Source: an uncultured Pseudoruegeria sp. (GTDB lineage: Bacteria; Pseudomonadota; Alphaproteobacteria; Rhodobacterales; Rhodobacteraceae). From it: 64,000 nt of DNA. Within the stretch, counting starts at the first letter, position 1; every line of letters begins with the position of its first letter. Position numbers and translations under genes: made by a program. The stretch lies in NCBI GenBank assembly GCA_947498155.1, contig CANMJD010000006.1, positions 62,001 to 126,000 on the forward strand. Reading direction: 5' to 3'. The notes under the pieces were generated by a model. The model was not told where the DNA came from, made no database searches, and was given only the letters and a program-made list of their open reading frames with translations. Shown here piece by piece: positions 19,042 to 28,083 of the stretch.

Positions 19042-19905
19042 TCAGAGTTTGTTGACCGGCACTTTGAGATAGACAGTGCCGTCTTCCTCGGCGGGCGGCA
19101 TATGCCCTGCCCGCATGTTGACCTGTAACGAGGGAACAATCAGCCGTGGCATCGCCAATTCGGAATCCCGTTTTTCGCGCATGGCGACAAAAGCCTCTTG
19201 CGCACGCCCTTGGCCGACATGCTTATTCTCGCTCTTTTGCGCGCCAATAGTTGTTTCCCATGCAAATTCATCCCGCCCCGGCGCTTTGTAGTCATGGCCG
19301 ACAAAAACACGGGTATCGTCTGGCAGGGTGAAAAGCTTCTGGATCGATGCATAAAGCATCTCTGCCGAACCACCGGGAAAATCGGCGCGCGCAGTGCCGA
19401 AATCGGGCATGAACAACGTATCCCCGACAAAAGCCGCATCCCCGATCACATAGGTCAGACAGGCCGGTGTATGGCCCGGGGTGTGCAGAACGGTGGCGCT
19501 CAGACTACCAACGGAAAAGCGATCCCCTTCGACAAAGAGTTTATCAAACTGGCTACCGTCGCGCTGAAATTCGGTCCCGGCATTAAAGACCTTGCCGAAA
19601 GTATCCTGCACCACGGTGATTTTCTCTCCGATGCCGATCTGGCCGCTGAGCTTCTGTTGAAGATAAGGCGCTGCACTCAGGTGATCGGCATGGACATGGG
19701 TTTCAAGAATCCAGTCAACGCGCAGATCGTTCTGTTGAACATAGTCGATGATCTTATCGGCAGATCGAAAATCGGTCCGCCCGGATGCATAGTCGAAATC
19801 CAGCACGGAATCGATAATGGCACATCGCTTGGTGTCGGGATCAATCGCAACAAAAGAGGCCGTGAAGGTGCTTTCGTCGAAAAATGGGATGACTTCAGGT
19901 TTCAT
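19042..19905 (-). CDS. blh: Metallo-beta-lactamase fold protein, persulfide dioxygenase-like (Blh/ETHE1 type)
   Basis: A 287-residue beta-lactamase-fold enzyme. Metal-binding HxHxDH appears as THVHADHLSAA, followed by GHTPACL and GDTLFMPDFGTARADFPGG, the last being characteristic of ETHE1/Blh persulfide dioxygenases that oxidise glutathione persulfide to sulfite. The ATG at 19905 with GGAGAA is chosen over the longer frame. A palindrome lies 26 bp upstream, and the gene is divergent from the BigR/SqrR-type repressor, the known arrangement of the bigR/blh system. Enzyme assignment is by family; activity is inferred. Confidence 0.85.
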   Translation of the reverse strand: MKPEVIPFFDESTFTASFVAIDPDTKRCAIIDSVLDFDYASGRTDFRSADKIIDYVQQNDLRVDWILETHVHADHLSAAPYLQQKLSGQIGIGEKITVVQDTFGKVFNAGTEFQRDGSQFDKLFVEGDRFSVGSLSATVLHTPGHTPACLTYVIGDAAFVGDTLFMPDFGTARADFPGGSAEMLYASIQKLFTLPDDTRVFVGHDYKAPGRDEFAWETTIGAQKSENKHVGQGRAQEAFVAMREKRDSELAMPRLIVPSLQVNMRAGHMPPAEEDGTVYLKVPVNKL

Positions 19906-19930
19906 GTAACTTCTCCGTTTTGCTGCTTTA

Positions 19931-19956
19931 GACATATTAGGATAATATAATATGTC
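19931..19956. promoter_or_regulatory. Palindromic operator in the bigR/blh intergenic region
   Basis: A perfect 9-bp inverted repeat GACATATTA/TAATATGTC with an 8-bp spacer sits 26 bp upstream of the persulfide dioxygenase start. A second, looser pair (GAATA ... TATTC, 19989-20015) lies closer to the repressor gene. AT-rich palindromes of this kind are the binding sites of BigR/SqrR repressors. Confidence 0.65.
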
Positions 19957-20042
19957 AACGCTTTGGCAGAAATTATATTAGGAAAGTTGAATATTTTTCG
20001 TCGCAGGTTATATTCACCCCATAAAACCAAGGAGCCTGCGCG

Positions 20043-20375
20043 ATGAAACCTCAAGAAAGCCTGTCTGCCGACGCCCTTTCTGCTTTTACGCAGGGCGATA
20101 GTGATGCGCCCGCACAAGCTGCGCAGTTTTTGAAATCACTGGCGCATCGGGACCGCCTAAAGGTTTTGTGCGGACTTTTGGACGGGGAGCTTTCGGTGGC
20201 AGAAATCGAAGCGCAGGTCGGGGCCAGCCAGTCAGCGGTTTCCCAACATCTGGCCCGCCTTAAAGACGAAGGCATCGTCACCTCCCGTCGTGAGGGGCGA
20301 AAAATCCTGTATTCTATCTCTGATCCCACCGCGCAGCGCCTGCTGGAAGTACTCTATGTCAGGTTTTGCGCCTAG
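20043..20375 (+). CDS. bigR: ArsR-family sulfide/persulfide-responsive repressor (BigR/SqrR type)
   Basis: A 110-residue ArsR winged-helix repressor (recognition region GASQSAVSQHLARLKDEGIV). Two cysteines, Cys43 in VLCGLL and Cys109 at the C-terminus (VRFCA), are 66 residues apart. This is the same spacing as the redox pair Cys41/Cys107 that forms the polysulfide crosslink in Rhodobacter capsulatus SqrR. It is divergent from the persulfide dioxygenase-like gene. Reactive sulfur species would be expected to lift repression of that gene and the SulP gene. Confidence 0.9.
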   Translation: MKPQESLSADALSAFTQGDSDAPAQAAQFLKSLAHRDRLKVLCGLLDGELSVAEIEAQVGASQSAVSQHLARLKDEGIVTSRREGRKILYSISDPTAQRLLEVLYVRFCA

Positions 20376-20439
20376 GCCGGGTCGGTTCGGCCTGCACGCA
20401 GAACCACAGCATCGCGCCCTTTGGGGACAGTCAGAAAAA

Positions 20440-20456
20440 CAGCGGATGATCCGCTG
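20440..20456. terminator. Hairpin between convergent genes
   Basis: A perfect 7-bp stem CAGCGGA/TCCGCTG with a 3-nt loop lies between the ends of the repressor gene and the convergent hydrolase gene. It could serve as a terminator for either strand, although no long T-run follows. Confidence 0.35.
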
Positions 20457-20466
20457 GTTCAGGGCG

Positions 20467-21168
20467 TTAGGACAGCGCGGCGTTGCTCATTTCAATCACC
20501 GCTTGCGCACAGGTATCCGGATCTTCGATCAACGCATAATGGCCAAGGCCCGGTAACAACCGGAAAAGACCAGCCGGGGCGGCCGCGGCGGCCGATTGGC
20601 CCAAGGTGGCGGGCGTCATCTCGTCGCGACTGCCGGTCAGGGCCAGCACCGGACATTGCGTCCGCGACAGCGCCGGCAAGGCTCCGGGACGGCTTAGTGC
20701 AAGATCGGTTTGCGCACCGATATCCGCGCTTGTGGTTTCTGCCATCGCCAGAACGACCTGTCGCGCTTTTTCAGGATCAGCCCCCGAAAAAGACGGTAAC
20801 CGAGAGTTCAGCGCCTCCCGCCCACCAACAGCCATGACATCCTGCGCCATCGCAAGTCGGCCAGCAGCTTTGGCCGGATCATCAGCATTGGGGTTCAACC
20901 CAAAAAGGATCACCGCCCGCGCCGCTGTACGATCCGCAAGATGCGCCGCAACAATCGCCCCGAGGGAAAACCCGCAGAGGATAGCCCCCTCTGCGTGTTT
21001 GCTCACAGAGTCTGCATAGGCCTCAACCGTCCCCTGTCGCAGGGGAACTGTTTTACGACGCTGAGACGGCACGCCCAAAACATCCAGAAACCCGTCAAAG
21101 ACCGCTTCGGTACAGAGGGTGCCCGGCAACAACACCCAATCACGGTCTCGCAGGTCGTCAGTAGCCAT
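20467..21168 (-). CDS. Alpha/beta hydrolase
   Basis: A 233-residue alpha/beta hydrolase. The nucleophile elbow is GFSLGA (Ser), a late Asp region is ALTGSRDEMTP, and the C-terminal catalytic His is in GLGHYALIEDP. Its start overlaps the aldolase stop by 11 bp, making it the last gene of the ABC/cupin/aldolase operon. In that setting a lactonase or esterase role on a sugar-acid derivative is plausible but not shown by sequence. Confidence 0.88.
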   Translation of the reverse strand: MATDDLRDRDWVLLPGTLCTEAVFDGFLDVLGVPSQRRKTVPLRQGTVEAYADSVSKHAEGAILCGFSLGAIVAAHLADRTAARAVILFGLNPNADDPAKAAGRLAMAQDVMAVGGREALNSRLPSFSGADPEKARQVVLAMAETTSADIGAQTDLALSRPGALPALSRTQCPVLALTGSRDEMTPATLGQSAAAAAPAGLFRLLPGLGHYALIEDPDTCAQAVIEMSNAALS

Positions 21169-21955
21169 GCTGAACCACTTCAGGAGCCGAGTCGGTCTGA
21201 GGGCCTTCTTTCACGAAACGCACCGCTTCTTTCATGCTGCGCGTCAGATGGCCAAAGTCGTTGGCCGGAGTCACCAGATGGAACCCCTGTGCAGCACGCT
21301 TGCGCGCTTCTTCTGCGGAACCACAGAATATACCCGCAGGGATGCCTTTTTTATTGGCCGCTTTCAAAACCGCATCAAGGGCGGCTTCGGATTTCTCCCG
21401 TGGGGTGTTGACGTTTCCATCCAGAGCAAACGCAAGATCATTCGGCCCCATATAGATCATATCGATCCCGTCCACATCGAGGATTTCGTCGATCCGTTCC
21501 ACAGCTTCGGCGGTTTCGATCATCGGGATGACCATGATAGTTTCATCCGCCTTGCTGACATAGTCAGCCCCTCCGAAGAGCAACCCGCGCGACGGGCCGA
21601 AACTCCGGTTGCCGTAGGGTGGGTAACGACAGGCCGAGACAAGATCGGCGGCCTGTTCGGGTGTCGAAATCATCGGGCAGATAATCCCGTAGGCACCGGC
21701 ATCCAGCAGATGCATGATCTTAGCCGGATCAAGATCGGGTACCCGCACCATCGGCGTGGCCGGCGTTGCCGAGATGGCTTGCATCATCAACAGCGCCTCG
21801 GAGAACCCCAGCATCCCGTGTTGCAGATCAACGGTGACGGAATGCACCCCGCTATGGCCAACACCTTCGGCGGCATAGCTTGATCCGATAGACAGCCATG
21901 CATTGATGACTGTCTCTTTGGCTTCAAGGCAGGTTCTGACCTGATTGGGGCGCAT
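21158..21955 (-). CDS. HpcH/HpaI-family class II aldolase
   Basis: A 265-residue TIM-barrel aldolase related to 2,4-dihydroxyhept-2-enedioate and 2-keto-3-deoxy sugar acid aldolases. Seen: catalytic His in VDLQHG, the phosphate/carboxylate-binding Arg region in GNRSFGPSRG, and metal ligands Glu in IPMIET and Asp in MGPNDLA. It would cleave a 2-keto-3-deoxy acid to pyruvate (or similar) and an aldehyde. The start overlaps the cupin gene stop by one base. The exact substrate is unknown; with the CUT1 transporter a sugar acid is likely. Confidence 0.87.
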   Translation of the reverse strand: MRPNQVRTCLEAKETVINAWLSIGSSYAAEGVGHSGVHSVTVDLQHGMLGFSEALLMMQAISATPATPMVRVPDLDPAKIMHLLDAGAYGIICPMISTPEQAADLVSACRYPPYGNRSFGPSRGLLFGGADYVSKADETIMVIPMIETAEAVERIDEILDVDGIDMIYMGPNDLAFALDGNVNTPREKSEAALDAVLKAANKKGIPAGIFCGSAEEARKRAAQGFHLVTPANDFGHLTRSMKEAVRFVKEGPQTDSAPEVVQHGY

Positions 21956-23082
21956 TATCCTGCCCGCCCGTAGACCGGTAGCAAAGAGGATTTAGCAACA
22001 AACCCGCTTGCATCCAGCCCAAGGCCGGTCTCTGCGGCGGCTTCAATGACATCCTCTGAAAAAACCGGCCTTTTGCGGTGATCACCTGTCACCACGACAA
22101 GGATTTCCACCACGGCATCGCCAACAGCCGTGATCGACCGCGCGGCACCCGCCGGAATGGAATAGGTGTCCCACGCATTGACTTCCACCGAGACATCGCC
22201 GTTATCGACATACTCGATCCGGAACTGGCCGGTGTGCCCGATCAACACCATTTTATCATCCAGATTGAACGGCCCGACCGACTGACCCGGCTGAAGCCGC
22301 AGCCATTCAGCAGAAAACCCGTGTGGATTGGTAATCGGGGCGCTGTGTTCGCGATTTTGGGTGATGCCAAACCCGATGACCGGTGCAATTTCCGCGCCGC
22401 CACCGCGCAGCTTCTGGTCAATGAAACCGGGCCGGAAGTCCCGAGATCCTTGCGTGACAACCCGCGACATCATTTCGTCACGAGAGACCTCGCGCAGATC
22501 AGCAACATCCTCTGCCGGCATCGGTGGGATACGCCGGTCTTCGGGCGGAACCTGATCCCCCCGCGACGTATCGATCAACTGGTTTTCTGACGAAATATAC
22601 AGCCCGTATTCCGCCGCTTCGCGGATGATCTCCGGATGGAAAATCACTCCACCAGTATTGTCACCGCCAAGAACGGTGAAGAGCCAGCCATCATCCTGCC
22701 CCGTATTGGTGAACCCGCGGAAAATCCATGTCGGCACAGACACAATATCGCCCGCTTTGCCAACCACTTCGTTTTCACCGTTTGATCCCCAGCGGAACGT
22801 CCACTCGCCGCGCTGAACGATGAACACTTCGGCGGTAAAGTGGATGTGCAGGTTATTGGTGATGCCATTGGGCATGGCGGCGGCACCGATATTGAACCCA
22901 TGCGCCTCTGGCAGATTGATCACCTGATCACCGGATGAGGTGACACCCGGGCCGATGATCGAGTAGTTTTCCTTTAGGTGCGAACCCGGTTTTTTGCAGT
23001 CGATGAACGCAACGGTACAAGACACATAGTCATCTTGTTTGATGTGGCGTGCGTCGGCTTGGTCTTGGGTCATGGTCGTCAT
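21955..23082 (-). CDS. Bicupin protein
   Basis: A 375-residue protein with two cupin domains. The N-terminal one keeps a likely metal site (HIHFTAEVFIVQRGEW, His/His/Glu), while the C-terminal one (about 265-350) has no obvious His triad. Double cupins of this length include dioxygenases and isomerases. It lies between the transporter ATPase and the aldolase, so it probably acts on the imported substrate. No specific reaction can be assigned. Confidence 0.8.
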   Translation of the reverse strand: MTTMTQDQADARHIKQDDYVSCTVAFIDCKKPGSHLKENYSIIGPGVTSSGDQVINLPEAHGFNIGAAAMPNGITNNLHIHFTAEVFIVQRGEWTFRWGSNGENEVVGKAGDIVSVPTWIFRGFTNTGQDDGWLFTVLGGDNTGGVIFHPEIIREAAEYGLYISSENQLIDTSRGDQVPPEDRRIPPMPAEDVADLREVSRDEMMSRVVTQGSRDFRPGFIDQKLRGGGAEIAPVIGFGITQNREHSAPITNPHGFSAEWLRLQPGQSVGPFNLDDKMVLIGHTGQFRIEYVDNGDVSVEVNAWDTYSIPAGAARSITAVGDAVVEILVVVTGDHRKRPVFSEDVIEAAAETGLGLDASGFVAKSSLLPVYGRAG

Positions 23083-23102
23083 TTTTCTATCCTCCTAAGG
23101 GC

Positions 23103-24158
23103 TCAGCCATCCAACCGTTGACCGGTGGCGCGATCAAACAAATGGAAGCGGGCTTGGGGCTTTGGCGTCAGGTAGCACGGCGCATCGATCGGAGCTTCGA
23201 AATCTGCATGGCCACGGGCACAGACAGACGTCTTACCAGCGCGCAGCGTGACAAGCGTGCTATCGCCGGTCAGTTCAAGCGCATAGAGCTTGCCGTTGAT
23301 GGGCGCAGATGTGTCCTGCACAATTTCAAGTTCCTCAGGACGAATGCCAAGAACCACACCCTCGCGGTCCGCCAGAGAAACGGGCACTTCGATGCCTTCA
23401 GCCCGAAACACGCCGCCCTTAACGGCACCGTCTACCAGATTCATCGAAGGCGATCCGATGAAACCGGCGACAAACAAATCGGCGGGTTCGGCATAGATCT
23501 TTTTGGGTGTATCCAGCTGAACGATCCGGCCTTCGCGCATAATCGCAACGCGACTTGCCAGCGTCATGGCCTCCATCTGATCGTGGGTCACATAAACCGT
23601 GGTCACACCCAGTTCATGATGCAGATGCTTTAACTCCGCCCGCATGGTCACGCGCAGCTTGGCATCCAGATTTGACAGCGGCTCATCCATCAAAAAGATT
23701 TTCGGTGTGCGCACGATGGCCCTTGCAAGCGCAACTCGCTGTCGTTGCCCCCCCGAGAGTTCCGAAGGTCGCCGATCCAGAAGCGCGCCGAGTTCAACCT
23801 TGTCGGCCGTTTCCTGCACGCGCTGCTTGCGTGTGGCTTTGTCTGCGCCCCGCAGTTTAAGCGGATAGTCAATATTTTGACGCACCGTCATATGCGGATA
23901 GAGCCCGTAGTTCTGGAAAACCATCGCGATGTCACGATCTTTGGGCGGTTTGTCATTCACCTTTTCTCCGGCGATCATCAGATCCCCCGAGGTGATCTCC
24001 TCCAGCCCTGCAATCATCCGCATGGTTGTGGTTTTCCCACATCCTGATGGTCCAAGCAGGACTAGAAATTCGCCGTCTTCGATGGTCAGGCTCTGCTTTG
24101 GTACAGCAAGGAAGTTGCCGTATTTCTTTTCTATATCGACGAGTCGGACTTCGGCCAT
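23103..24158 (-). CDS. CUT1 ABC transporter ATP-binding protein
   Basis: A 351-residue MalK/UgpC-type ATPase: Walker A GPSGCGKTT, signature LSGGQRQR, Walker [14 protein letters not shown]-loop VTHDQMEAM, and a C-terminal regulatory domain (GIRPEELEI). It energises the two permeases encoded just upstream. The sugar transported is unknown. Confidence 0.92.
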   Translation of the reverse strand: MAEVRLVDIEKKYGNFLAVPKQSLTIEDGEFLVLLGPSGCGKTTTMRMIAGLEEITSGDLMIAGEKVNDKPPKDRDIAMVFQNYGLYPHMTVRQNIDYPLKLRGADKATRKQRVQETADKVELGALLDRRPSELSGGQRQRVALARAIVRTPKIFLMDEPLSNLDAKLRVTMRAELKHLHHELGVTTVYVTHDQMEAMTLASRVAIMREGRIVQLDTPKKIYAEPADLFVAGFIGSPSMNLVDGAVKGGVFRAEGIEVPVSLADREGVVLGIRPEELEIVQDTSAPINGKLYALELTGDSTLVTLRAGKTSVCARGHADFEAPIDAPCYLTPKPQARFHLFDRATGQRLDG

Positions 24159-24176
24159 TTGCGTATTCCTTGTGTC

Positions 24177-24992
24177 TTATTTCACCGCGCCGGCAGTCAT
24201 GCCACGCGTAAAGTGTTTCTGGATCAAGAGTGCCATCAGGAAGATCGGCACAGTGATCATGACGCCTGCAGCGCTCATGAGTTCCCAAAGGTCACCCCGC
24301 TCTGTGCGGAAACTGACCAGCCCTACCGGAAGCGTAACCGCATCCCGGCGTGTCAGGATCAGCGCAAAAAGGAATTCGTTCCACGTCAAGATGAAGCAAA
24401 AGATCGATGAGGTCAGAATACCCGGTGCAGCCATCGGCAAAACGATGTCCTTGATCACCCGAATGCGCGAGGCACCGTCAATCATCGCGGCTTCTTCACT
24501 GTCGCTCGGGATCGCATCGATAAAGCCCTTGATCATCCAGATGACAAAAGGTGTCACAATGGCAAGGTTAACGATGATCAGCGCGATCCGTGTGTCCAAT
24601 AGACCAAGGCTGCGGAACATCAGGAAAAACGGCAGAACGATCACGACGGCAGGGATGAACTGCGTTGACAGGATCAGGAAGAACAGGAACTTGCGGCCCC
24701 GTACCCGAAAGCGTGAAAAGGAATAGGCAGCAAGGGATGCGCAAGGCACCGCGATTGCGACAGTGACCACAGCCACGATGACCGAATTCATCACCATGCT
24801 ACCAAGATTCCAGGGATCCGAGAAAACCGTTACAAAGTTTTGCAGCGTCGGCTCGAACCGCAGAGAGATAGAATAGGCGTCTCTGGGTTGTTTAAAGGCG
24901 GTCAGGAACATCCATGTGATCGGAAACAAGACCACGATTGAGATCAAGACCAGAAGGGCGCGTTCCCCCCACCATGCGATTTGTTTTCTCAT
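24177..24992 (-). CDS. CUT1 ABC transporter permease (MalG type)
   Basis: A 271-residue permease with six membrane segments and an EAA loop of the form SEEAAMIDGASRIRVIKDIVL. The start overlaps the stop of the preceding permease by four bases, so the two are co-translated. It forms the translocation channel with its partner. Confidence 0.9.
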   Translation of the reverse strand: MRKQIAWWGERALLVLISIVVLFPITWMFLTAFKQPRDAYSISLRFEPTLQNFVTVFSDPWNLGSMVMNSVIVAVVTVAIAVPCASLAAYSFSRFRVRGRKFLFFLILSTQFIPAVVIVLPFFLMFRSLGLLDTRIALIIVNLAIVTPFVIWMIKGFIDAIPSDSEEAAMIDGASRIRVIKDIVLPMAAPGILTSSIFCFILTWNEFLFALILTRRDAVTLPVGLVSFRTERGDLWELMSAAGVMITVPIFLMALLIQKHFTRGMTAGAVK

Positions 24993-25873
24993 GCTGTAGA
25001 CATCTTTCTTTCGCTAAGCAGCATCCGGACGTACCAGGCTGAAATCAGCATCATGATCGCTGTCAGAATCCAGGCCAGTGCCGAGGCATAACCCATATCG
25101 AACCACTTGAAGCCGACGTTGAAGATAAAGAAGGCCATGGTTTCGGTTGATGTACCGGGGCCGCCGCCAGTCAAGGTCACGACCTGATCGAACATTTTCA
25201 GGGCGAAGATCGTTTTCAACACAGCCGTCACCATCAGAACACCTTTCATCTGGGGCAAAACGATGCCGCAAATGATGCGCAGATTAGAGGCCCCGTCGAT
25301 GCGGGCGGCTTCTTCGGTTTCTTTCGGGATCGACGCCAGCCCCCCCAGACACATGAAGGTCATGTAGGGTGTCCAGTGCCAGACATCCGTCAGGACCAGA
25401 ATCGCCATCGCAAGGTCTGGATTGGCAAGCCAAGGCACGCCTTCCAAGGCCGGAATGGCCGCCCCCAACCCTTTGGCAATGACACCGAATTCCGGATTGA
25501 ACATAAAGCGATAGCTTACGCCAATCAGGGCCGGGCTCATAGCGAAGGGGAGGATCAGGATAATCCGTGTAAAGGTGTGCATTGGTCCCTTGCGGCGGAG
25601 CAAAAGCGCCAGCGACATGGCCAGAACCAAGGTCAGGATCACACTGGTTACAACAAAGATTGTTGTCACCCAGAGAGAATTTTGAAAGCCGCTTTCAGAG
25701 GCGGCATGCAAATAGTTGTTGATACCGACGAAATCACCGGGACGGCGCTGTTTGGTCAGATCCCATTCACGGAATGATGTGACGAAAGAATAGGCCAATG
25801 GATAAAGCGTCGTCGCAAGGACAATCACAAATCCCGGGATCAGTAGCGCATAGGACAGCGTACGTTCTTTCAC
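24989..25873 (-). CDS. CUT1 ABC transporter permease (MalF type)
   Basis: A 294-residue permease with six membrane segments and the EAA loop EEAARIDGASNLRIICGIVLP. It follows a strong terminator-like hairpin behind the binding-protein gene, so its expression probably depends on read-through from the upstream promoter. Confidence 0.9.
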   Translation of the reverse strand: MKERTLSYALLIPGFVIVLATTLYPLAYSFVTSFREWDLTKQRRPGDFVGINNYLHAASESGFQNSLWVTTIFVVTSVILTLVLAMSLALLLRRKGPMHTFTRIILILPFAMSPALIGVSYRFMFNPEFGVIAKGLGAAIPALEGVPWLANPDLAMAILVLTDVWHWTPYMTFMCLGGLASIPKETEEAARIDGASNLRIICGIVLPQMKGVLMVTAVLKTIFALKMFDQVVTLTGGGPGTSTETMAFFIFNVGFKWFDMGYASALAWILTAIMMLISAWYVRMLLSERKMSTA

Positions 25874-25910
25874 GAAGAACCCCCCCTCTTAAATTTTGCG
25901 TTAAATCGAC

Positions 25911-25940
25911 AAAAAAAAGGGGGGCATGATGCCCCCCCTT
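25911..25940 (-). terminator. Intra-operon terminator after the binding-protein gene
   Basis: On the minus strand a G/C-rich stem (GGGGGGCAT-type arms around a 1-nt centre) is followed by eight T residues, directly after the binding-protein stop and before the first permease. It is the canonical shape of an intrinsic terminator and probably gives excess binding protein over membrane subunits, as in the smo operon. Confidence 0.8.
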
Positions 25941-25950
25941 CTCTGGGAGG

Positions 25951-27228
25951 TTACCGAATTGCGGCAATTTCCTCGGCAGCTTTGTCGAGGGCTGCTTTGG
26001 TGTCGGATTCCTCGCCGGAAGCAAGGCTAGAGATCGCCGTCTCGAGGATCTCTGCGATACGTGGCCAGCCGTCACCGAAGTCAAGGCCCTCGGCAGTTGC
26101 CAGTGCATCAGCAGCAGATTGGTGCATACCACCCCAACGCGCATTTACTTCGGCGTCTCGCAAGTTGGACATATGCACCGAAACAACTTCGCTGCCTTCT
26201 GGATCAAGCAGAACGTCGCGCTCCAGGGCGGGATCGGTCAGCCATCCAAGGAACTCGGTTGCGGCATCTTTGCTTTTGGAGCCATCGGTAACACCGAAGA
26301 TCCAAGTGTTGGTAAAGGTTGTGCGACCAGAACCTTCGACGGCAGGCAGAGCGGTGAACCCGACCTGTTCTTCGGTCAATTTGGATTGCTCTGGATCGGT
26401 CAGCTGCGAACGCACCCACCACCAGACCGGAAGCATCGCAGAATTGCCTTGCTTGAAGCTATTAACCGCATCTTGCTCGACAAAAACCGCAGAGCCAGCC
26501 GGCGCGATTTTATCATTTTTCAGGAACGATACATACATGTCGGTAGCCGCGATGCCCGCATCCGAATTGAAGATCGGGTTGCCATCGGCATCAAACAGAT
26601 CGCCGCCTTTACCCCAAAGCAGGTTCATCCAAACCATCAGGTTTTGACCGTTGAGCTTGCCGAAGGGCAATGCAATCCCGGCGGCGTCACTGCTGTCCTG
26701 AACCGCTTTGGCAACGGTGACCAACTCTCCCCATGTCTTCGGCGCTTCGACGCCAGCCGCTTCCAAAAGGTCCTTACGGTAGAACAACAACTGGACGTGG
26801 CCACGTACAGGCAGACCAACCAATTCGCCGTTTAGCATCCCGTGGCGCAGGTGGGCCTTGGGAAAATCGCTCAGGTCAGTGCCTTGGGCTGCGATTTCGT
26901 CACCGATGGGTTGCAGCAGCAATTGCAGCGACGGGACCCATTGATCCATGATCGACACGACATCATAGTCCCCACCACCAGCGACCATTTCAGTTGTCAG
27001 CGCCTCTTTCATATTTGGAAAAGGAACGTAGTCATAAACGACGTCAATGCCCGTCGCTTCCTCAAAGGCCGCAACACGCGCTTCATGCGCCTCAAATTGG
27101 CTCGATTTCACGGCGAGCACATTAACGGTCTGTCCGTCATAAGGCTTTCCCTCAGTGGCCTCCCAGGCAAGCGCCTGCGTTCCAAAGAGCGAAATTGCAA
27201 TCGCGATGGTGCTAGTAAAATTTCTCAT
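25951..27228 (-). CDS. CUT1 ABC transporter substrate-binding protein
   Basis: A 425-residue family 1 solute-binding protein with a signal peptide cleaved near TQALAWEA. GGGAGGACGAT precedes the ATG at 27228; the longer frame has no site. The protein delivers an unknown carbohydrate to the permease pair. The gene heads an operon with cupin, aldolase and hydrolase genes and is divergent from a GntR regulator. Sequence alone does not identify the ligand. Confidence 0.9.
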   Translation of the reverse strand: MRNFTSTIAIAISLFGTQALAWEATEGKPYDGQTVNVLAVKSSQFEAHEARVAAFEEATGIDVVYDYVPFPNMKEALTTEMVAGGGDYDVVSIMDQWVPSLQLLLQPIGDEIAAQGTDLSDFPKAHLRHGMLNGELVGLPVRGHVQLLFYRKDLLEAAGVEAPKTWGELVTVAKAVQDSSDAAGIALPFGKLNGQNLMVWMNLLWGKGGDLFDADGNPIFNSDAGIAATDMYVSFLKNDKIAPAGSAVFVEQDAVNSFKQGNSAMLPVWWWVRSQLTDPEQSKLTEEQVGFTALPAVEGSGRTTFTNTWIFGVTDGSKSKDAATEFLGWLTDPALERDVLLDPEGSEVVSVHMSNLRDAEVNARWGGMHQSAADALATAEGLDFGDGWPRIAEILETAISSLASGEESDTKAALDKAAEEIAAIR

Positions 27229-27251
27229 ATCGTCCTCCCATTTGTTTTCAC

Positions 27252-27281
27252 AGCCTAGGCGTTGCCAGACCATTTCGTCAA
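27252..27281 (-). promoter_or_regulatory. Promoter of the second CUT1 operon
   Basis: On the minus strand TTGACG (27276-27281) and TAGGCT (27252-27257) are separated by 18 bp, the same layout as the smo promoter. A short perfect inverted repeat ATTAT-TG-ATAAT (27286-27297) lies just upstream and may bind the divergent GntR regulator. Confidence 0.5.
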
Positions 27282-27371
27282 TAAAATTATTGATAATTAC
27301 TTATTAGCACAGCTAGTGGCTTTGTGATAAAGGATATTATTGAGTTTCAAGGCATCCTGCGGAGTACCCAA

Positions 27372-28043
27372 ATGCAAGACAGTTTGGTCGAAGAATTGGA
27401 AAACGACATCATTTTCGGCCACTTCGCTCCGGGGGCACGAATCATCGAAGATCGCGTCATGGAACGCTACCAAGCCAAACGCCATGCGGTGCGAAACGCC
27501 TTTTCTGCACTGGAAAGACGTGGCCTCTTGGTCCGAAACCCCAACCGCGGGGTCGAGGTTGTTGAATTCACACCAGACGAAGTCGATAGCTTATACGAGG
27601 TGCGAATCGTTCTTGAAACAGCGGCGGCAGAGCGAACCGCACTGCCCTGCCCCGAAGCCGTGACCATCAGGCTTGAAAGAATTGCCCGACAGCATGAAAT
27701 TGCCGCGCAGGAAAAGGATTTCCACGCGGTTTTCTGGCTGAATCAGGAATTTCACGAAGTGCAATACTCCTGCTGTGGCAACCCGCGACTGGCGGAGCTT
27801 ATCGGCAATCATGCCCGAGCAGCCCAGCCGATTCGCGTAGTGAAATATGATGACGTGGACCATATGAAAACCGTTGTCGCCCAGCATTTCGACATTATTG
27901 ACGCGATGAAAGGCACCTCTGTCACGGCTTTGGTCGATGCCGTGCGCGCGCATTTGCCGGCTTCGGCCGAAGCCTATCGCACCCTATATGAACGCCGGTT
28001 CAGACCGGCCCGACCGGCCAAAAACGGTGTTGATCTGCCATAG
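27372..28043 (+). CDS. GntR-family regulator (FadR/FCD type)
   Basis: A 223-residue regulator with an N-terminal winged HTH (PGARIIEDRVMERYQAKRH, NAFSALERRGLLVRNPNRG) and an all-helical FCD effector domain with Asp/His metal-site residues (NQEFHEV, HFDIIDAM). The ATG at 27372, seven bases after GGAG, is chosen over the upstream GTG at 27324. It is divergent from the ABC/cupin/aldolase operon and probably represses it until the substrate or an acid intermediate binds. Confidence 0.87.
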   Translation: MQDSLVEELENDIIFGHFAPGARIIEDRVMERYQAKRHAVRNAFSALERRGLLVRNPNRGVEVVEFTPDEVDSLYEVRIVLETAAAERTALPCPEAVTIRLERIARQHEIAAQEKDFHAVFWLNQEFHEVQYSCCGNPRLAELIGNHARAAQPIRVVKYDDVDHMKTVVAQHFDIIDAMKGTSVTALVDAVRAHLPASAEAYRTLYERRFRPARPAKNGVDLP

Positions 28044-28083
28044 GCTCTATGGGGTCTGAAATCGTTTGGGACAGATCACAACA

